From: Ophiura sarsii
Taxonomy: Eukaryota; Echinodermata; Ophiuroidea; Amphilepidida; Ophiuridae
Direction: 5' to 3'
Assembly (NCBI GenBank): GCA_035610835.1
Contig: CM069445.1
Coordinates: forward strand, 34,832,811-34,896,810
Length of the DNA stretch: 64,000 bases
In this document: in pieces, positions 59,921 to 64,000 of the stretch
Position numbering within the stretch: position 1 is the stretch's first letter
How the letters are laid out: the number at the start of each line of letters is the position of its first letter
Translations under genes and position numbers: made by a program
Notes under the pieces: model-generated
The model's database searches: none
Seen by the model: the letters and a program-made list of their open reading frames with translations, nothing else
What the model was told of the DNA's origin: nothing

Positions 59921-60460
59921 GTATGTTCTGATAACTTTTTTTTTCACATCAAGATATTTTGATATCAGAGGAATCCCCATAATTTGCTCATTATGCCTGT
60001 AAAATATTAGGGCCAGAAATCTTCCGTTTGAAAATTATAGGCCAAAATGTGGTGAATTAATGGCAAAGATTCAGTGGCGGCACCAGCATCATAACTTTTT
60101 TTTGGGAGGGGGGAAAAGGAGGGGGGAAAAGGAGGGGGGGGGGGGCGGGCAAGAAACAATTTAGGGGGAAAGAATTTTACGCTAAAACTGTCAACTTGGT
60201 CTAATTTTAACTAATTTGGTAAGCAAATTGCAAAATTTAGTCTATATATACCTAATATGGTGATAAAATGTGCGCGCAACGTGCCAAAATTTAATATATA
60301 TATATATATATATATATATGTGTTGGTGGGTGGTTTTTTTTTTTTTGGGGGGGCAGGAAATATGCCGTGGCGCCGCCATTGCAAAAATGGTTATTGGTTA
60401 ACCACCCTCCTATTTTCAGATTCTATTTTAATTTCTACCCCTGTTGTGCAATTGTTTAAA
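59921..60460. mobile_element. MITE family 2, diverged copy E, split
   Basis: After TTAAT it reads AAAGGTGTATGTTCTGAT and matches copy D (ATCAAGATATTTTGATATCAG, GGCCAAAATGTGGTGAATTA). A hAT MITE (60072-60381) interrupts it; GGTTAACCACC follows the insertion. The right end is not found. Confidence 0.6.
60072..60381. mobile_element. hAT-like MITE
   Basis: The ends CAGTGGCGGCACC and GGCGCCGCCATTG are inverted. The flanks CAAAGATT and CAAAAATG agree at six of eight places, so the target duplication has decayed. It holds a TA run (60295-60319) and G runs. Confidence 0.7.
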
Positions 60461-60477
60461 ACAGTTTGACTTAGTAA

Positions 60478-60778
60478 CAGTGGCGTAGCTAGCTTTTTCA
60501 TATTGGGGGTGCAAGAAATGAAAAGAAAAGATTTTTGAGTCAAGAAATGCGCGTACATTTTTTACTTTACACCTATTTTTTGCATGATTGAGCTACATGT
60601 TGGCTCTTAATAAGCTTGTACTAAAGAATATTTTTCGTCTGTGTACTTGACCATCATTATTCCATGATTCCTTTGGTCAAATATGAACCGACAGTGCCAA
60701 TCTCAACCGACACAACGTCAATATTGGGGTGGGGGTCGCCCCCTTGCTGCCACCCCCTCCCCTCTGGCTACACCACTG
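60478..60778. mobile_element. hAT-like MITE (8-bp target duplication)
   Basis: CTTAGTAA on both sides (60470-60477; 60779-60786), ends CAGTGGCGTAGCTAG and CTGGCTACACCACTG. It shares a 45-base stretch, inverted, with the next element (AACCGACAGTGCCAATCTCA at 60684; the reverse near 60890). Confidence 0.9.
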
Positions 60779-60807
60779 CTTAGTAATTCTCATGACTGGG
60801 ATCCAAG

Positions 60808-61142
60808 CAGTGGCGTCGCCAGGGGGAGGGCGATCGCCCCCCCCCCAATATTGACGTCGTGACGGTTGAGATTGGCACTGTCGGTTCATTTGACCACAAC
60901 AATCATAGAATTATGATGGTCAAAAGTACACAGATGAATTTTTGCGCGTTACGCGCGCATGTGTCCCCAAAATGTAACATTCTTTGCTACAACTAAGCTT
61001 GTATAGAGTCAAAATGTATCTCGATCGTGCCAAAAATAGGTGTAAAGTCAAAATATTTCGCGCGCGTATTTCTTGACTCACAAAATGGTTTATTTTCATT
61101 TCTTGCCCCCCCCCCAATATGAATAACCTAGCTACGCCATTG
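60808..61142. mobile_element. hAT-like MITE (8-bp target duplication)
   Basis: GATCCAAG on both sides (60800-60807; 61143-61150), ends CAGTGGCGTCGCCAGG and CTAGCTACGCCATTG. It lies in opposite orientation to its neighbour at 60478, the pair making a large imperfect palindrome. Confidence 0.9.
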
Positions 61143-61759
61143 GATCCAAGAGCTTGCGATGGCATGGCCACATCTTAAGCAATTATTCATTAAAACTTGT
61201 GGCCTTTTTTAATTCAGAAGAAACTCAATAAAACAAAATCTGATAACACCAATTTCTGGATAACACAAAGCAGCTTTCAAGACTCGTGGACAAAAACAAC
61301 AACAATCAATAAAAGGTCGAGGTTTTAAATTGTATGTGACTTGAAAGGTACCTTTAAATTGTATACGACTTGAAAGGTACCTTTATTATAATATAAACAC
61401 ACATTTCATTTGAAGAATCCAGCCTATGAGATGATGACATCATCATTAACGTCACACAATTATGTGTATAAGGATTACTTGGGTTTTTTTCAAGAGTTAA
61501 AATTGAATGTCAAGCGACAATTAACCGAAAATCAGGTTTCCTACGATTCTTGATCACTCTTGCAGTTCGTCTTTCCAAGCCTGCCTGTAGACTGGTAGTT
61601 ATTGTCTTTTGGACTGGACATATCTGCCTGTGTCTGATGATACCTGTAAGCCAAAAAATTTGAAGGTGAAGAAAAGGGAAATAAAAAACTGGGTTAATAT
61701 TTCATTCAGCCATAAATATTGATAGCCATCAATTTAACATGACTGTTGAACATTAGTGG

Positions 61760-62161
61760 CAGGGGCGGACTGGGACCTGAAAGCGGCCGTGGCAAAATTA
61801 TTAAAGCGGCCCTTTTTGACCATGTCACCATGTCAGGCAGAAGTATGTCGTCCCGGTAGTAAATTTCCGTAAAAGGTTGCCCCAATTTTTTTCCCAGTCA
61901 GTCAACTCGTGAATTTCACGTAAGTGGGGGGGGGGGGGGGGGGGGGGGTAGGGTCAAAAAAAATTGCACGGTCACAAAATTTCGCACGGTCACAATATTT
62001 CGCACAGTCACAAATTTTCGCACGGTCACAAAATTTCGCACGGTCACACATTTTCGCACAGTCATAAATTTTCACACGGCCACAAAATTTGAGTGAGAGG
62101 CCCAAAACCAACCGGCCCATGTGGCGATCGCCACAACGCCACAGTGGCCAGTCCGCCCCTG
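61760..62161. mobile_element. hAT-like MITE with an internal 16-bp-type tandem repeat
   Basis: ATTAGTGG on both sides (61752-61759; 62162-62169), ends CAGGGGCGGACTGGG and CCAGTCCGCCCCTG. Inside, CGCACGGTCACAAAATTT-type units repeat from about 61964 to 62085, after a G run (61926-61949). Confidence 0.9.
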
Positions 62162-63033
62162 ATTAGTGGTGTCCCTCAAGAATGAATTTGATAAAGCCTT
62201 GTAGTAGTGTACTGACTGGGGTATATAACCGACCTGGGCGCAACTGTGTAATGTACCATTCGTACTAGACTTCTAATTTTGCGTAAATAGTGTTGCTGCC
62301 ATGGACTTAATTACAGTCTAGCAATGATTCCAATCCATCAATGTATGTTGGATTCAAGAGTTTCCCCCAGACCTGATAATCATTGATGGGGGGGGGGGGG
62401 GTTACTAATTATTAAAGGTCCCAATTATGAATAATATCTATAACAGAATATGTCATGACCCGTTACCTTAGTCGTGCTAGTTCTGCCTGTCAGACTGTAT
62501 TTTAATTCAGCAATGATCAAGCCAGTTGCAGTTTCAAAATTTGCGGCTCACAGGCAGCAAACAACTGGGGCCTGATACTGGTCCATCCACCTTTCAATCG
62601 TTATGGCCAGTTATGTTTACCAACGACTTTATTCCTCGCTGAAACGAGACGTTTCATGGTTTTGAAAGCAATGAAGATAGAAGCCAGCTTGAGCACAGTA
62701 CGGAGGGTCAAAATTCGGAAGTCAAAACTGCTACGACATCGCAAACAATGACTGCAAACTAGTCAATGGCGATAGATATTCGAGCTACACTGTCTTTGAG
62801 TAAATGCTGTACAATATTGGTTTCATAACGCGCTTATTCGTTACTAGCTGGTTTGTGTAGAAAGAAGGAAAATTTACTCACACTTTTGACGTCGTTCATC
62901 AACTGCAGTCACACAACACCTAATGTTTACGTAATTCATCGTCTTTGGCCTCGCTTTCGTTATTATTAGTGACGTCACATCAGAGAATGTCGCCATCTAT
63001 AGTTTGAAATCGCCAATTACGAATAACGTCTAT

Positions 63034-63048
63034 AGCCGCTGGAAAGTG
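63034..63048. mobile_element. End scrap of the split family 1 MITE
   Basis: TAGCCGCTGGAAAGTG before TTAA (63049-63052) is the missing terminus of the copy that starts at 56587. Confidence 0.75.
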
Positions 63049-63368
63049 TTAAGACATGTGTGTACTAATAAACTGACAGGGACAACAAATCCTGTAGATT
63101 TTGATTAAAATAAAAAGCACTGATATCATTAAATCTCTAAACACTGCCTTATACTTAACAGTGTTTCTGATTGGCTTATAATGTGGCATAAAGCATTCAA
63201 GTAGCCATATAGAATAGAGCTTCCGATTGTTTTAAGGTCAATCCTCACCAGGATTGTCACCGTTCTTAGGATATCCCTGATTGGCTCAATGAATAATGTA
63301 TCCTTCTTTGCAACCAATCGGTGGGTAGCTCTCAATTGAGTAAAATTATTGTACTTTTTCTATTCCAG

Positions 63369-63519
63369 ATGTATGTCAATCACAAGACACTGCCTTGCAT
63401 GAATACGATCGGGGATTCACCGTAGCAGGAGACGCCCTCTATGTTTGCGATTCTAAAACACATCTTGACAGTGGACTGAAGAAGAGCCTGAGTGATGACA
63501 TCATTGTCTTTAACTGGAG
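63369..63519 (+). CDS. Host gene exon downstream of the discoidin domain
   Basis: Acceptor TTCTATTCCAG, donor GTAAGT; phase 1 in (fits 52385), phase 2 out. It codes for 51 residues: VCQSQDTALHEYDRGFTVAG then DALYVCDSKTHLDSG and DDIIVFNW. No domain recognised; two cysteines 26 residues apart. The gene continues beyond the window. Confidence 0.75.
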
Positions 63520-63611
63520 GTAAGTCTTTCAGACATGGCGGGTGCTAGCTACAAAGCAGTTTAGCTACGGAATGAAGCTATTTTGACTGCATGCCCTTCC
63601 AAGATCATGTT

Positions 63612-63865
63612 AAGGCCAAACAAAGAAGATTGTCTGTCTCAGAAGCCCGCCCACATTGGTATGTGAAATGAGCTACGGCCCGTAGGTCTACGCGCTGAGG
63701 CCTAAAAAAAACAAAAATATTTTTAAAAAAGGTCTCTGTAAGCTTGGATTAGCAAAAAAATAAAAAAATAAAATCGCATACCTCAAAACCTTTTTTCTAA
63801 AAAATAAATAAAATAAAATCGCACAGCACAGCTTTTTTTGCCAAATGTTTCTTTGTTTGGCCTTA
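63612..63865. mobile_element. Small inverted-repeat MITE
   Basis: The ends AAGGCCAAACAAAGAA and TTCTTTGTTTGGCCTT are perfect inverted copies of 16 bases. The inside is A/T-rich. The last 130 bases of the window show nothing further. Confidence 0.8.
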
Positions 63866-64000
63866 TCAAAAGTGAAGCGCTTCTTCTGTATTTCTACGGG
63901 GCACAAACAAAATTGGGCTAATTTTAGTTGTGAACCATGACCTTGGCAGCATTTGCATAGCCCCTTGGCCAATCTATCAGATGAAACACAACATGGGTTA

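Larger units (their letters stand above)
57173..63033. mobile_element. Large (5.9 kb) element with about 330-bp inverted ends
   Basis: The left arm 57173-57510 and right arm 62700-63033 are inverted copies (ACGTTATTCGTAATTGGCGA; GACGTCACTAATAATAACGA; ACTGCAGTTGATGAACGACG). The insertion splits a family 1 MITE whose two pieces abut the arms, so both borders are visible within a base or two. No complete transposase frame was found inside. The inside holds other MITEs, a G run (57765-57791) and repeats of ACAACTCGGCC/GATAACTCGGC (57870-57945). Confidence 0.8.

Noticed and set aside
1..64000. CRISPR arrays, bacterial operons or rRNA genes
   Set aside because: The split exons, splice sites and animal-type transposons make this eukaryotic. 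No spaced identical short repeats or rRNA-like sequence was seen.

Overview
The window looks like nuclear DNA of an invertebrate animal. It is AT-rich, carries short coding exons with GT/AG borders, introns full of inverted-repeat transposons, a Penelope-like element, an RTE-type LINE and an LTR retrotransposon. I favour a marine deuterostome (echinoderm or hemichordate), but this is inference from style only; no marker gene settles it.

One host gene runs on the + strand across almost the whole window and is cut off at both ends. I could link 20 exons from 6205 to 63519 (plus a doubtful one at 694-803) into a chain in which every donor/acceptor phase agrees and every exon is open. The chain, with the doubtful exon, encodes about 1,570 residues of an extracellular-type protein. 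It has a cadherin-like segment (6205-6608), then seven tandem beta-rich units of about 137-181 residues, each encoded by two or three exons (6977-42866), then an F5/8 type C (discoidin) domain (48191-52385), then an unrecognised segment (63369-63519). Each unit holds a short 'I-x-[LF]-G-x-[VL]-x-N ... D-[DI]-I-x-[VI]-x-[FI]' signature. Most unit borders fall on phase-0 introns, so the units look like exon modules copied in tandem. I do not recognise the protein by name.

The introns are a stack of mobile DNA. (1) 7360-20358: a 13-kb LTR retrotransposon on the - strand with two nearly identical 4.18-kb LTRs, a CTAT target duplication, a tRNA-Leu-like primer site and one 1,110-residue gag-like ORF with a CCHC knuckle, but no pol; it appears young and non-autonomous. 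(2) 30130-35345: a degenerate satellite-like array of about 285-bp units rich in AGGTCA-type half-sites, split by a 5'-truncated RTE LINE (32581-33866) with an 11-bp target duplication. (3) 42867-47375: an inverted-repeat element holding a Penelope-like element whose 987-residue RT + GIY-YIG ORF is intact on the - strand, with a hammerhead-like motif downstream of the ORF. (4) 37233-41913: nested inverted-repeat elements, including a Harbinger-like element inside a mariner-like one. (5) 55242-63052: a tandemly duplicated MITE composite, interrupted by a 5.9-kb element with about 330-bp inverted ends, plus several hAT MITEs with 8-bp duplications.

MITE families that recur with TTAA, TTA, TA or 8-bp target duplications are listed one by one. 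Stretches where I see neither a gene nor a repeat are stated.
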